Positions 17,292 through 26,012 are shown, numbered from the stretch's first letter. The stretch is DNA of 64,000 bases from Paenibacillus castaneae (GCF_002884445.1 NZ_KZ614144.1:2370290-2434289), one strand, 5' to 3'. Made by a program: numbers and translations. The notes: generated by a model from the letters alone, not told the origin.

Positions 17292-17681
17292 TTGTTGTTG
17301 AAGCGGACCTTGATCGGGTTGCTGCGCAGTCATGAACAGACTGGAGACAGAGCCAAGGATCCAAAGCTCAAATCTCATTTCTACAAGTTAGCGAAAGATA
17401 AGGCTTGGGACGAAGTGATATCGACTCTGAAGAAGATGCAAGGGTATAAGGTGCTGCATGAGGTGCAATCCGTAGGTGAGATTGTATTGGAGAAGCGCAC
17501 AGCATTAGGGAGGACGATGGACATTACGATTTCCGTCATTGGCGTGAATCCTATGCAATCGGCGGTTGATATTTATTCAGCATCACGCGGCTCGTTGGGT
17601 GACCTTGGTTCTAATTACCGAGTCATTCTGGATTTGTACCGTACACTTGATAAGAAGCTTGCTGCATTCAAAGTTTCATAA
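17292..17681 (+). CDS. Hypothetical protein, possibly DUF1499-like (129 aa)
   Basis: A 129-residue protein with a basic, helical N terminus and a C-terminal segment (VDIYSASRGSLGDLGSN) that resembles the DUF1499 signature. The start lies among three consecutive TTG codons at 17292-17300 after GGAGGGGGAGA at 17277-17287; any of them could serve, and the first is given. No membrane segment or catalytic motif is visible. It is monocistronic, with a long perfect terminator. The family link is tentative. Confidence 0.65.
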   Translation: MLLKRTLIGLLRSHEQTGDRAKDPKLKSHFYKLAKDKAWDEVISTLKKMQGYKVLHEVQSVGEIVLEKRTALGRTMDITISVIGVNPMQSAVDIYSASRGSLGDLGSNYRVILDLYRTLDKKLAAFKVS

Positions 17682-17692
17682 AGAACTCATAG

Positions 17693-17733
17693 ACAAAGCG
17701 AGGAAGGATCGTCCTTCACTCGCTTTGTTTGCA
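17693..17733 (+). terminator. Intrinsic terminator
   Basis: ACAAAGCGAG pairs with CTCGCTTTGT and an inner GAAGGA pairs with TCCTTC, with a short T-rich tail. It lies just before the convergent tpx stop. Confidence 0.85.
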
Positions 17734-17757
17734 GTCTATGATGATTGGGGTTATGAA

Positions 17758-18276
17758 TTATACGAGCGATTGTGCAGCGTTGATTGCTTGCTCGTAGTTC
17801 GGGTGTTCAGTCATTTCTGACAAATATTGTACGTATTGAACGTTGTCGTCAGCATCGATAACAAAGATTGACCGTTGATTTAGGCCAAATTCTTTGATGT
17901 ATACGCCATATGATTCGCCGAAGCTATGTTCTTTATAATCGGATAGCATTACAACTTTATCGATGCCTGCTGCTCCGCACCAACGAGCTTGTGCGAATGG
18001 AAGATCAACACTTACGGTTAGAATAACAACATGGTCACCGAGTGAGCCGGCAGCTTCGTTGAAGCGACGTGTTTGCGCATCGCATACTCCGGTATCGATG
18101 GAAGGCACCACGCTAATTAATTTGATTTTGCCAGCGTAATCCTTAAGGGAAACCGTTTCAACAAGAGATTTGTTCAATGTGAAATCAGGAGCTTTGTCTC
18201 CTACTTTAATTTCAGGTCCAACTAATGTTATCGGGTTGCCTTTGAATGTAGCAGCCCCAGTGCGTTCTTGAGACAT
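17758..18276 (-). CDS. tpx: Thiol peroxidase
   Basis: A 172-residue atypical 2-Cys peroxiredoxin that reduces peroxides using thioredoxin. The peroxidatic Cys65 sits in PSIDTGVCD and the resolving Cys100 in ARWCGA. The N-terminal VGDKAPDFTL is typical. It is cytosolic. The gene is monocistronic and is followed within about 30 bases, on its 3' side, by the convergent terminator. The start has AAGGAGGAAATTAC upstream. Confidence 0.97.
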   Translation of the reverse strand: MSQERTGAATFKGNPITLVGPEIKVGDKAPDFTLNKSLVETVSLKDYAGKIKLISVVPSIDTGVCDAQTRRFNEAAGSLGDHVVILTVSVDLPFAQARWCGAAGIDKVVMLSDYKEHSFGESYGVYIKEFGLNQRSIFVIDADDNVQYVQYLSEMTEHPNYEQAINAAQSLV

Positions 18277-18380
18277 GTGTAATTTCCTCCTTTAAATTGG
18301 ATGTTCAATACCAGCTTTATTATAATCGTAATGAAACGGCCTTGTCCAATTGTTGGAGAGAATAAGGGGATGTTATTTAA

Positions 18381-19028
18381 ATGATCTTCTTGCGATATGA
18401 AAGTTTTCGCTCTTATTTGCGGCTTTACCCTGTTACAGCTTCTTTAATAACTTTGAATATTGTTTATTTTATTATCGTTGCTTTGAGCGGCGATCCCAAT
18501 AATAGCTATCATGCAGTTGATTATGGTGCTTTTGTTACTTACCCGGGAAAGGATCCGTATGGTATGTTGGAGCCATGGCGTTATGTAACGTCCATCTTCA
18601 TGCATTCTGGGCTTGAGCACCTGCTCTTCAATATGTTTGCACTACTCGTATTCGCACCGCCTTTAGAACGGCTTCTAGGCTCTCTACGATATGTGTTTTT
18701 TTATATCGTGTGCGGCATAGCGGGAAATGCAATGAGTGCATTGGCGAATCAAATCACAAATGATCCTTATGCTCATGTCGGAGTAGGAGCTTCTGGAGCG
18801 ATATATGGGATATATGGGGCTTTTCTTTTCATCTCTTTATTCCGCAAATCAATGCTCGATGACAGCTCTCGGAAAACCGTATATACCATTTTGATTTTTG
18901 GAGTTATTTATTCCGTGATTGTGCCGAAAATCGATTTGTGGGCTCATGTAGGAGGAGCACTTGCAGGGTTCCTGCTTTATAAGCTATTTGATCGTGCAAG
19001 CGCATGGAAACACCGACACCAGACCTGA
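18381..19028 (+). CDS. Rhomboid intramembrane serine protease
   Basis: A 215-residue membrane protein with six predicted helices. The catalytic Ser138 lies in GVGASGAIYG and the catalytic His189 in WAHVGGALAG, and the FMHSGLEHLLFNM segment is the family HxxxNM motif. Rhomboid proteases cleave membrane proteins inside the bilayer; the substrate here is unknown. This form is much shorter than the GluP type with TPR repeats. AAGGGGA lies ten bases before ATG. A LysR gene follows at 33 bases and could be cotranscribed, though it may also have its own promoter. Confidence 0.93.
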   Translation: MIFLRYESFRSYLRLYPVTASLITLNIVYFIIVALSGDPNNSYHAVDYGAFVTYPGKDPYGMLEPWRYVTSIFMHSGLEHLLFNMFALLVFAPPLERLLGSLRYVFFYIVCGIAGNAMSALANQITNDPYAHVGVGASGAIYGIYGAFLFISLFRKSMLDDSSRKTVYTILIFGVIYSVIVPKIDLWAHVGGALAGFLLYKLFDRASAWKHRHQT

Positions 19029-19061
19029 AAATATATGTATACAGGAGATCGATAAATCAGT

Positions 19062-19961
19062 ATGGAACTTCGTCAGCTTCATTACTTTGTGAAAGTTGCA
19101 AGAAAAGAGCATGTGACGCAGGCTGCGGAGGAGCTGCATGTTGCTCAATCGGCTGTTAGCCGTCAGATTCACCAGCTGGAAGAAGAGCTTGGAGTGAAAC
19201 TATTCGTTCAGAAGGGCCGGAACTTGCAGTTGACTCCGGTTGGCCAGCTTTTTCTGAAGCGTGCTGAAATCATATTGGCTGATCTGGAGCGAGCGGTTAT
19301 TGAAATACATGAATTTCTAGATCCCGAGAAGGGGGAGATTAGGCTGGGCTTTCCGCATAGCTTGGGAACATCATTGATTCCTCAAGTAGTAGCTGCGTTT
19401 CGAAAGCACCATCCTAATGTCCAATTTAGATTTAAACAGGGGATGTACCCGTCGTTGCTTCGGGATTTGAGCAAAGGTGAAATAGATTTGGCGTTTATTT
19501 CTCCTTTCCCGGATGAGCATGAATTTGTGTGCGGCGAAGTGCTGCTTACCGAAGAGCTGTATGCGATCTTGCCGCCAGGCCATCCATTATCAGATAAGGA
19601 GTCAATCGAGCTTCGAGAGCTGGAGGAAGAGACATTTGTTCTATTCAGTGAAGGCTATTCACTTCGGCCGATCGTATGGGAGGCCTGTCAGGAGGCCGGA
19701 TTTACCCCTAAAATCGGTTTTGAAGGCCAAGAGACAGATACTATCCGCGGCCTAGTTGCAGCGGGTATGGGCGTAAGTCTGCTTCCGGAGATGGCTTTGC
19801 ATTATACTGGGCCTCTGCAGCCTACGAAGATGAGAGTGACGAAGCCCCATGTCACGCGTACAATTGGACTTATTAGACGTTCTAACGAGAAGCTGCCGCT
19901 TGTGGCGAAGGTGTTTCATGGTTTTCTGCTTCGTTATTTCCATGACCGCATACAAAAGTAA
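19062..19961 (+). CDS. LysR-family transcriptional regulator
   Basis: A 299-residue regulator. The N-terminal helix-turn-helix is typical (MELRQLHYFVKVARKEHVTQ, then AQSAVSRQIHQLEEELGVKLF), followed by a periplasmic-binding-like effector domain from about residue 90 (GEIRLGFPHS). Effector and targets cannot be told from sequence. LysR regulators usually control a divergent neighbour, but the gene upstream is a rhomboid on the same strand, so the target is probably elsewhere. A long perfect hairpin ends the unit. Confidence 0.94.
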   Translation: MELRQLHYFVKVARKEHVTQAAEELHVAQSAVSRQIHQLEEELGVKLFVQKGRNLQLTPVGQLFLKRAEIILADLERAVIEIHEFLDPEKGEIRLGFPHSLGTSLIPQVVAAFRKHHPNVQFRFKQGMYPSLLRDLSKGEIDLAFISPFPDEHEFVCGEVLLTEELYAILPPGHPLSDKESIELRELEEETFVLFSEGYSLRPIVWEACQEAGFTPKIGFEGQETDTIRGLVAAGMGVSLLPEMALHYTGPLQPTKMRVTKPHVTRTIGLIRRSNEKLPLVAKVFHGFLLRYFHDRIQK

Positions 19962-19962
19962 A

Positions 19963-20014
19963 GAAAGAGGAGCAGTTCTGTATGGTCTTATGACCATTGG
20001 AACTGCTCCTCTTT
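19963..20014. terminator. Strong terminator between lysR and yugP-type genes
   Basis: GAAAGAGGAGCAGTTC (19963-19978) pairs perfectly with GAACTGCTCCTCTTTC (19999-20014), with an inner ATGGTC/GACCAT stem. The purine-rich and pyrimidine-rich arms can terminate transcription from either side. Confidence 0.88.
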
Positions 20015-20037
20015 CATTATTCAGTTGTTGCTGTTCA

Positions 20038-20715
20038 TTAATCCTGTCTGCTTCCGCCAACAAAGATCATAATGTATCTAACCAGTTCCAGCAAGGAGAG
20101 AAGGGCGGCTGCTACATAAGTTAAAGCTGCGGCATTAAGCACCTTCGCTACACCGCGTTCTTCATTATTTGTGATAAAGCCTTCAGCTACCATAATGTCT
20201 CTTGCTCGGTTGCTGGCGTTAAATTCCACGGGCAGCGTAATAACCTGGAATGCTACGGCAACCGAGAAGAAAATGATTCCAAGTCCGATTAAATTTAAAT
20301 AAGAGAATAAAATACCTGCTATGAATAAGAATGGTGCGACTCCAGAAGCGAAATTTACGACTGGGAAGATGCGATGACGCAGAACAAGCATCGGATAGTG
20401 CTCAGCGTGCTGTATGGCGTGTCCGACCTCGTGACAGGCAACTGAGACTGCGGATATTGTGCTCTCGTAATAAACAGGCTCTGACAAGCGGACAACACGG
20501 TGAATCGGATCGTAATGGTCAGTCAATGCGCCGGGAACAGGTTCTATAGCAATATTATGCAGGCCGTTGGAATCCAGCATGCGGCGAGCGGCCTCGTAAC
20601 CGGTGATGCCGGTGCTCGCTTGTACTTGAGACCATTTCTTGAAGGTGCCTTTCACTCGGAATTGTGCCCAGATGGTTAGAATGAAAGCGAGTATGATTAG
20701 AATGTAAATATACAT
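20038..20715 (-). CDS. yugP: YugP-type membrane zinc metallopeptidase
   Basis: A 225-residue membrane protein with a HEVGHAIQH zinc-binding motif near residues 92-100, an N-terminal anchor (about residues 3-20) and further helices around residues 125-160 and 200-215. The family is DUF2265/neutral zinc metallopeptidase type 2; substrates are unknown. A MerR-family gene lies immediately upstream on the same strand with 38 bases between, which suggests an operon in which the regulator controls protease expression. That regulatory link is inference. Confidence 0.9.
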   Translation of the reverse strand: MYIYILIILAFILTIWAQFRVKGTFKKWSQVQASTGITGYEAARRMLDSNGLHNIAIEPVPGALTDHYDPIHRVVRLSEPVYYESTISAVSVACHEVGHAIQHAEHYPMLVLRHRIFPVVNFASGVAPFLFIAGILFSYLNLIGLGIIFFSVAVAFQVITLPVEFNASNRARDIMVAEGFITNNEERGVAKVLNAAALTYVAAALLSLLELVRYIMIFVGGSRQD

Positions 20716-20753
20716 AATACTTATTCCCCCAATATTATGAAGTGTATTTATAG

Positions 20754-21179
20754 TTACATGAGTGAGCTCTTGTTAATAAGGAGCATAATGGCTTCAATGC
20801 AAGCGGCTGTCTGCGGCATAAGACGCGTGTAAAGGTGATTCGCTTGCCGCGGCTTCAGCTTATTAATTACAGGCTCCAGCTCTTTCACTTCTCGTTCGAG
20901 CTGAGTCAAATGAAGCTGCAAATCATTTAGCTTGCGGGATACCTGCTCCTCTGGAGTAACTTTGCTCCAGCTATTAATCGCGGCCTTGATCTCATCTAAC
21001 GTATATTTATCTTTTTTCATCTCTTCAATACGTTCGAGCCGCTGCAAGGTTTCAGGAGAATAAAGACGGTAATTTTTGGCTGAGCGCTCCGCGGGTTCAA
21101 TTAAACCAATTGAAGTATAGTAATCAATTGTCCGTGCACTGATTTGTGCAAGCTTGGACAGCTCCCCGATTCGGTACAT
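20754..21179 (-). CDS. MerR-family transcriptional regulator
   Basis: A 141-residue MerR-type regulator: the N-terminal winged helix-turn-helix (MYRIGELSKLAQISARTIDY then YYTSIGLIEPAE) and a long coiled-coil (about residues 75-120). The short C terminus has no ligand-binding domain and no cysteines that would suggest metal sensing. It is upstream of and cotranscribed with the YugP-type gene. It is not GlnR or TnrA, which have different N termini. The dyad at 21309-21326 is one possible operator. Confidence 0.92.
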   Translation of the reverse strand: MYRIGELSKLAQISARTIDYYTSIGLIEPAERSAKNYRLYSPETLQRLERIEEMKKDKYTLDEIKAAINSWSKVTPEEQVSRKLNDLQLHLTQLEREVKELEPVINKLKPRQANHLYTRLMPQTAACIEAIMLLINKSSLM

Positions 21180-21308
21180 TTCTAGGACCCTCCATTCTTT
21201 TCGTTTTCATTTTCTTCTATAGAAGGAGAATTTACAAACGTTGTTTTATTATTTCGCTTACTTCTATACCACATATGATAATAGGAAAGTAACCATACAG
21301 TCAAACGT

Positions 21309-21326
21309 GTTACATGACTATGTAAC
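21309..21326. promoter_or_regulatory. Perfect dyad in the merR/amt intergenic region
   Basis: GTTACAT and ATGTAAC flank four bases. A dyad of this size fits an operator of the divergent MerR protein or another regulator; no protein is assigned. Two further dyads lie at 21372-21384 (ACCTT/AAGGT) and 21414-21427 (TAACA/TGTTA). The rest of the 382-base gap from 21180 holds the amt promoter and GlnR-like box, and no gene. Confidence 0.45.
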
Positions 21327-21476
21327 TAGTTCTAGAAATATACCCCATTACTTGAAAATGCGAAAGATCAAACCTTATTAAGGTGAGTTTTTGGTTTGAA
21401 TGACTTAAATCCTTAACATTCGTGTTAGGTTTACTCCCAATCGTTAGATTTTTTTTAAAAAATACACGAAAACTTA

Positions 21477-21505
21477 TTGTCAAAAAGAGTTCATCTGACT
21501 ATAAT
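21477..21505 (+). promoter_or_regulatory. Sigma-A promoter of the ammonium transporter gene
   Basis: TTGTCA at 21477-21482 and TATAAT at 21500-21505 are 17 bases apart, a near-consensus promoter. TATTGTCA (21475-21482) and TGACAATA (21505-21512) also form an inverted repeat flanking the spacer. The start would be about 21513, giving a leader of about 50 bases. Confidence 0.78.
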
Positions 21506-21526
21506 GACAATATGTCTTTCCTTTCA

Positions 21527-21543
21527 TGTAAGTAAACATAACA
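21527..21543 (+). promoter_or_regulatory. GlnR/TnrA-like box below the amt promoter
   Basis: TGTAA-N7-TAACA matches the GlnR/TnrA pattern TGTNA-N7-TNACA. It lies about 15-31 bases downstream of the expected transcription start, a position suited to repression by GlnR when nitrogen is plentiful. The family of sites is known for nitrogen control in Bacilli and Paenibacilli. The A/T-rich centre matches only in part. Confidence 0.65.
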
Positions 21544-21561
21544 CTTAGGGAGTGGTTTGTA

Positions 21562-22926
21562 ATGATTAAGAAAACGATGTTAGCTTTAGGTGTTTTCACC
21601 GTACTTTTTCCGTTGATGGCGTATGCTGAAGATCCATCTACAGCAACGTTAGATATGGGACTAAACTCACTATGGGTTATGCTTGCCTTTATTCTCGTCC
21701 TACTTATGCAAGGCGGTTTTATTCTGCTTGAAGCAGGATCAACTCGTATGAAAAACGCTGGCCACGTAGCTGGAAAAACAATATTCACAACAGGCTTGGC
21801 AGCACTCATATATTGGGCATTCGGATATGGCATGGCGTTTGGCGGCGACAGTTCATTCAATGCCATGTTCGGCTGGGGCGACTTCTTCTTCAATCCCTCC
21901 ATTACAGCAGTTCAAGGCGATAGTTACCCAAGCACGGTATTCTTCTTATTTCAACTAGCTTTTGCTGCTGTATCTCTGTCGATCGCATGGGGCGGATTTG
22001 CAGAAAGAGCTAAGCTCTCCTCTTATATCATTTTTACATTATTTTTTGTAGCTATTATTTACCCCACGGTTGCTCACTGGATTTGGGGCGGCGGCTGGCT
22101 TGCTGAAGATGGAGCGCAAGACTTCGCAGGTTCAACTGTTGTTCATTTAACAGGTGCGCTTGCCGCATTTGCAGCTACTGTATTACTTAAACCACGGATT
22201 GGCAAGTTTAACAAAGACGGCTCTGCGAATGAAATTTTGGGTCATAACCAAGTTTTTACTGCGCTTTCGGTTTTGCTGCTGTGGGTAGGCTGGTTCGGCT
22301 TCAATGCAGGAAGCACGGTAGCGATTGGCGATGGGTTTTTCGGATTTGTAGCTTTTAACACGATGCTTGGAGCAGGTGCGGGCGGTGTAGCAGCGCTTTT
22401 AATTTCTTGGGCAGTTACCGGCAAAGCAGATATAACGGCTATGCTCAACGGTACACTTGCAGGTCTCGTTGCCATAACGGCATCCTGTGCCTTCGTTGAT
22501 CCTTGGGCTGCAGTTGTTATTGGTCTTGCAGCTGGTGTGCTCGTATTCTATAGCGTGAAATTTTTCGAGAAAATAAAGGTTGACGATCCGATTTATGCGC
22601 TGTCGGTTCACGGCGCTGCAGGTGTCTGGGGAACAATTGCTAATGGTATTTTTGCAACGCAGGCTCTAGCTGACAAGGTTGGCGTAGGTACAGGCGGTTT
22701 AATCGATACAGGCAGTTGGAAGCAGCTGTGGGTACAATTTGAATCCGTCTTCGTAGTAGGTGCATTCGTACTAGTCGCATCCTTCCTGGTTCTTGGAGTA
22801 ATGAAAATGATTATGGGCTTCCGCGTAACGGAAGAGCAAGAAATTATCGGACTTGACCTGAGCGAGCACGGCGCTTATGGTTATCCTGAGCACATGAAAA
22901 AAGCAGATTCAAGCATTCAAGGATAA
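21562..22926 (+). CDS. amtB: Ammonium transporter (Amt/MEP/Rh family)
   Basis: A 454-residue ammonium channel. A cleavable-looking signal peptide (MIKKTMLALGVFTVLFPLMA then YAE) precedes about eleven membrane helices. Family motifs are FILLEAGSTRMKN, WGGFAERAKLSSY, WGGGWLAEDGAQDFAGSTVVH and VHGAAGVWGTIANGIFA. It takes up ammonium from the medium. It has a near-consensus promoter and a GlnR-like box. Most Bacilli place a PII gene (glnK/nrgB) next to amt; here a GlnD-like nucleotidyltransferase follows after 43 bases instead, and no PII gene is visible in the window. Confidence 0.96.
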   Translation: MIKKTMLALGVFTVLFPLMAYAEDPSTATLDMGLNSLWVMLAFILVLLMQGGFILLEAGSTRMKNAGHVAGKTIFTTGLAALIYWAFGYGMAFGGDSSFNAMFGWGDFFFNPSITAVQGDSYPSTVFFLFQLAFAAVSLSIAWGGFAERAKLSSYIIFTLFFVAIIYPTVAHWIWGGGWLAEDGAQDFAGSTVVHLTGALAAFAATVLLKPRIGKFNKDGSANEILGHNQVFTALSVLLLWVGWFGFNAGSTVAIGDGFFGFVAFNTMLGAGAGGVAALLISWAVTGKADITAMLNGTLAGLVAITASCAFVDPWAAVVIGLAAGVLVFYSVKFFEKIKVDDPIYALSVHGAAGVWGTIANGIFATQALADKVGVGTGGLIDTGSWKQLWVQFESVFVVGAFVLVASFLVLGVMKMIMGFRVTEEQEIIGLDLSEHGAYGYPEHMKKADSSIQG

Positions 22927-22969
22927 TGATAGCAAGCATGAAGGACTGGCCGAGAGGAGAGGGCGTCGC

Positions 22970-24037
22970 ATGAATGATCCAATGCAGTTGCAACTGCTGA
23001 AGGGCATCGGCTCTGCCGATTGCATGGATGAGCTGCGGAGCTTGCGGGATCAAGTACACGATCAAATGGAGACTCTTCTCTATAAATGTCCGATTGAACC
23101 GTATAATGAGCAATTGAATGAGGTACATGACGCTGTTATTCAGCGTTCCATCATCCTCGCAGAAGCGGAAATGGCACGGGCGGGGAAGGGTTCTCCTCCC
23201 GTGCCTTATGCGTATATATTGTTCGGCAGCGGAGGTCGGAGAGAGCAAACATTGTCTAGCGACCAAGACAGCGGAGTTGTCTACGAGGATCCTGTGTCTG
23301 ATCTAGAGATCATACAGCAATATTTCAAGGAGTTAAGCAACATCATTGTCTGCCATCTTCAAGAGGCAGGTTATCCGCCCTGTGAAGGAAATGTGCTGAG
23401 CAGCAACCCGGAGTGGTGCATGTCACAATCTGCTTGGGCAGCTAAGCTGAATGGGTGGTTTGAAGAGCCGACATGGGAAGCAGTTCGTTACTTGCTCATT
23501 ATGGCGGATTCCCGCTGTGTTTATGGGGAGGCCTGGCTTGTGGATGAGCTAAAGGACTTGTTTTTTATCGATATGCTGAATCATTCCGTTATCGTGAGAA
23601 GAATGCTTGAAAATACGCTGCGGCATAAAGTGCTTATTGGCATTTTTGGACAGCTGTTGAAGGAACCGTATGGTCAGGATGCAGGCAGCTTAGACATCAA
23701 ATATGGTGCTTACATTCCGATGGTTAATTCCATCAGGCTATTGTCCATTCAACATGGAATTCGTGAAACTTCTACATTGGCGAGAATGAAAAGGCTTATG
23801 GAAGCGGGTAAGCTCTCTGAGGTTGATGGGACATTATACGAGGGTGCATTTCGATTATTCGTAAGACTGCGGCTTATGTCGACTGAGATTAGGGTGAATG
23901 GATTATATTCAAGCAGCGGTAAATTGTCCAGCAGCAAATTGACAAAGGAAATTACCGATGAATTGAAGAGCAGTCTGCGTCTAGGCAAGAAGCTGCAGCG
24001 TGCGGTTTTCAAGCAAACAATGGGCAGGCTTACTTAG
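22970..24037 (+). CDS. DUF294 nucleotidyltransferase-domain protein (GlnD-like)
   Basis: A 355-residue protein of the DUF294 family: a helical N terminus, a nucleotidyltransferase fold near residues 75-100 with the signature GSGGRREQTLSSDQDSGVVY, and a C-terminal DUF294_C helical domain. The GS pair and the DQD triad are the nucleotide- and metal-binding residues seen in GlnD. Related proteins usually carry CBS domains; none is seen here. It lies between amt and an exonuclease gene (43- and 14-base gaps), so the three are probably one operon. A role in nucleotidylating a nitrogen regulator is inference. Confidence 0.85.
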   Translation: MNDPMQLQLLKGIGSADCMDELRSLRDQVHDQMETLLYKCPIEPYNEQLNEVHDAVIQRSIILAEAEMARAGKGSPPVPYAYILFGSGGRREQTLSSDQDSGVVYEDPVSDLEIIQQYFKELSNIIVCHLQEAGYPPCEGNVLSSNPEWCMSQSAWAAKLNGWFEEPTWEAVRYLLIMADSRCVYGEAWLVDELKDLFFIDMLNHSVIVRRMLENTLRHKVLIGIFGQLLKEPYGQDAGSLDIKYGAYIPMVNSIRLLSIQHGIRETSTLARMKRLMEAGKLSEVDGTLYEGAFRLFVRLRLMSTEIRVNGLYSSSGKLSSSKLTKEITDELKSSLRLGKKLQRAVFKQTMGRLT

Positions 24038-24051
24038 GCGGTGATATAGAA

Positions 24052-24786
24052 ATGAAGGAGCCAAAAGGCGTTGGCCGCATGTGGAATTTATATAAAATGG
24101 GGGGATTTACGCCTGCCATCGCTTCTATGCTAGGCTCGACAAATGCGCAGCAGATGGCATTTATTCGTAACATTAATAAAGAGCAGCGTAAGCAGTCAAT
24201 GCTGGATATGCCAATAACCGAGCTTGAAATAGTCGTATTTGATCTGGAGACGACAGGCTTCAATCCGATGAACGGTGACGAAATCATTTCATTCGGCGCT
24301 GTATTAATGCGCGGCGGTGAGCTCGAAGAAAGCCAATCCTTTTACAGTCTCGTTAATCCGAAGCGGAAGATTTCACGAGCGATTGTCGAGCTAACGGGCA
24401 TTACGAATGATATGGTGCAGGACGCACCGGAACTGATGCAGGTGCTTCACGATTTTATGGATTTTGTGGGGAGACGCTTGCTTATCGCACATGGAGCTGG
24501 ACATGATAAGCAATTTCTGAATGCTGCTCTTTGGCGAACTTCAAAAATAAATTTGAACCATCGTGTGCTAGACATGATGATGGTCGCCAAATGGCTGGAG
24601 CCTAAGCGCGAGAGCTACAGCCTGGATGATTTGCTGATAAGCTGCGGCATACCCATTAAGGAGCGGCACCATGCTCTGCAGGATTCACTTATGACAGCTA
24701 GGCTGTGGCAAAATTATATGGCGCGCATATTGGAACGGAACATTACAACGCTAGGAGATTTATATGCTTATTTAAGCAAGCACTAG
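24052..24786 (+). CDS. DEDDh 3'-5' exonuclease (DnaQ-like)
   Basis: A 244-residue protein with a DEDDh exonuclease domain from about residue 58: FDLETTGF (motif I), LIAHGAGHDKQFL (motif II) and ERHHALQDS (motif III with His and Asp). Such enzymes trim 3' ends of DNA or RNA; standalone DnaQ-like forms occur beside DUF294 genes in other Bacteria. The first 55 residues form a separate helical segment. The last 15 bases overlap the 3' end of the convergent JAMM gene. Specificity for DNA or RNA cannot be judged. Confidence 0.9.
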   Translation: MKEPKGVGRMWNLYKMGGFTPAIASMLGSTNAQQMAFIRNINKEQRKQSMLDMPITELEIVVFDLETTGFNPMNGDEIISFGAVLMRGGELEESQSFYSLVNPKRKISRAIVELTGITNDMVQDAPELMQVLHDFMDFVGRRLLIAHGAGHDKQFLNAALWRTSKINLNHRVLDMMMVAKWLEPKRESYSLDDLLISCGIPIKERHHALQDSLMTARLWQNYMARILERNITTLGDLYAYLSKH

Positions 24787-25236
24787 CTGCATGGGGACGA
24801 AAGCTCCTTGTACGCGGCGGTAAGGCATAACCTGTGGTGCTTCAGCGTCTTCAAGGGAGACTATCCAATAGGAAAGCTCTGAAGCAGGCAAGAATCCTTC
24901 GGTATCGGAGGAGGATGGAATAGCAGGTGTTGTAGGGTGAGAGTGGAACAAGCCGACAAGCGATTGTCGGTTTTTTTGCATTTCGAAATAAGCCGCAGTC
25001 CATTCGATTGGATCGAAAGAAAAAGCATGGGAAGGATTAATGTGTGTGTTTGTAATCGGAATGATCGTATCAATAATTGGAAAGTGAATAATGCCGTTTG
25101 TTTCTGACTGATCAGGGTATGCGAAGCTGCTGGCTGCAATGCCGCAAGCCTCGCTCGGGGCTGCTTCTCTGCAAATTTGAATAAGCTGATCGTAGACTGC
25201 TTTCGTCATATAACCTTTCGGCTCCTGAGCAAACAT
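24772..25236 (-). CDS. JAMM/MPN-type metalloprotease
   Basis: A 154-residue Mov34/MPN-domain protein. The JAMM residues are complete: Glu29 (EACG), His98 and His100 (HSHP), then Ser108-110 and Asp111 (SSSDTEGF). Bacterial members cleave C-terminal extensions or ubiquitin-like sulfur carriers, as Mec+ does in cysteine synthesis, but no ThiS/MoaD-like partner is visible here. I chose ATG at 25236 because TTG at 25251 lies inside the GGGAGGCG ribosome binding site. It overlaps the convergent exonuclease gene by 15 bases. Confidence 0.88.
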   Translation of the reverse strand: MFAQEPKGYMTKAVYDQLIQICREAAPSEACGIAASSFAYPDQSETNGIIHFPIIDTIIPITNTHINPSHAFSFDPIEWTAAYFEMQKNRQSLVGLFHSHPTTPAIPSSSDTEGFLPASELSYWIVSLEDAEAPQVMPYRRVQGAFVPMQLVLA

Positions 25237-25467
25237 TGAAACGCCTCCCAATAGGATTGATTTATAAAGTCAAGTATAACGGAACGTCGTCACAGGTGCT
25301 AACTCTATATCCGATAATGGGTATGAACGTACCTTTTAAGACCAAGAATACAGTATTAGGTGACGTTTTTATGGCTAAAGTGTCCTGTGTATTGAGCTTG
25401 AATACGGTGCGTGATACCATAAGCTTTAAGACATGAGGGAAATAAAGCATGAGAAGGAAGGAAAGCG

Positions 25468-26007
25468 ATGAAACGGATCATAACACTTTTTATTATTGCT
25501 TTTGTGTTTGCTGGATTGGCTGTGTTTCAATATACAAAAAACACACCTGATGCGTTAAGCATTGCTGCTCCTGCTGCGGATTTTAAGCCTAAAGCCGGCT
25601 TCGAAGCGACGATCTTTAAGCTTCCTGCGCTAAATGAGCAAACCTATCAGATTGGCGGTAAACAGCCTAAGCTTAGCTTTGTTAACTTTTGGGCATCGTG
25701 GTGCGGCCCTTGCGAGCTGGAAGCGCCGGATTTACAGCGTTTGAGCGAACAATATGGGGATAAAATACAGATGTATGGCGTTAATGCGACGAAATATGAC
25801 AAAGAACGCTCTGCACGTGAATTTGTTGATGAGTATGAATTTACATTCCCTATATTGATGGATCGAGTAGGCGATGTTACGAAGCATTATAAAGTTGACA
25901 CCTTTCCAACAACGTTTCTCATTGATAGCGAGGGCGTTATAAGAGAACGGATTAATGGTGTTATACCTTATGAAGAATGGGAACGTTTGCTGAAGAAGTG
26001 GATGTAA
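25468..26007 (+). CDS. TlpA/ResA-like thiol-disulfide oxidoreductase
   Basis: A 179-residue protein: an N-terminal signal anchor (residues 4-20), then a thioredoxin fold with WCGPC (Cys79 and Cys82), FWASWCGPCELEAPDLQRL and the cis-proline loop TFPTT. The active site faces the outside. In the ResA/TlpA group such proteins reduce cytochrome c or other exported proteins. No cytochrome biogenesis gene is adjacent, so the client is unknown. GAAGGAAGGAAAG precedes ATG. A strong shared terminator follows. Confidence 0.93.
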   Translation: MKRIITLFIIAFVFAGLAVFQYTKNTPDALSIAAPAADFKPKAGFEATIFKLPALNEQTYQIGGKQPKLSFVNFWASWCGPCELEAPDLQRLSEQYGDKIQMYGVNATKYDKERSAREFVDEYEFTFPILMDRVGDVTKHYKVDTFPTTFLIDSEGVIRERINGVIPYEEWERLLKKWM

Positions 26008-26012
26008 GAAAG

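Noticed and set aside
25252-25467. Open frames on both strands between the JAMM and thioredoxin genes
   Set aside because: No ribosome binding site and no recognisable protein; probably only a promoter region.
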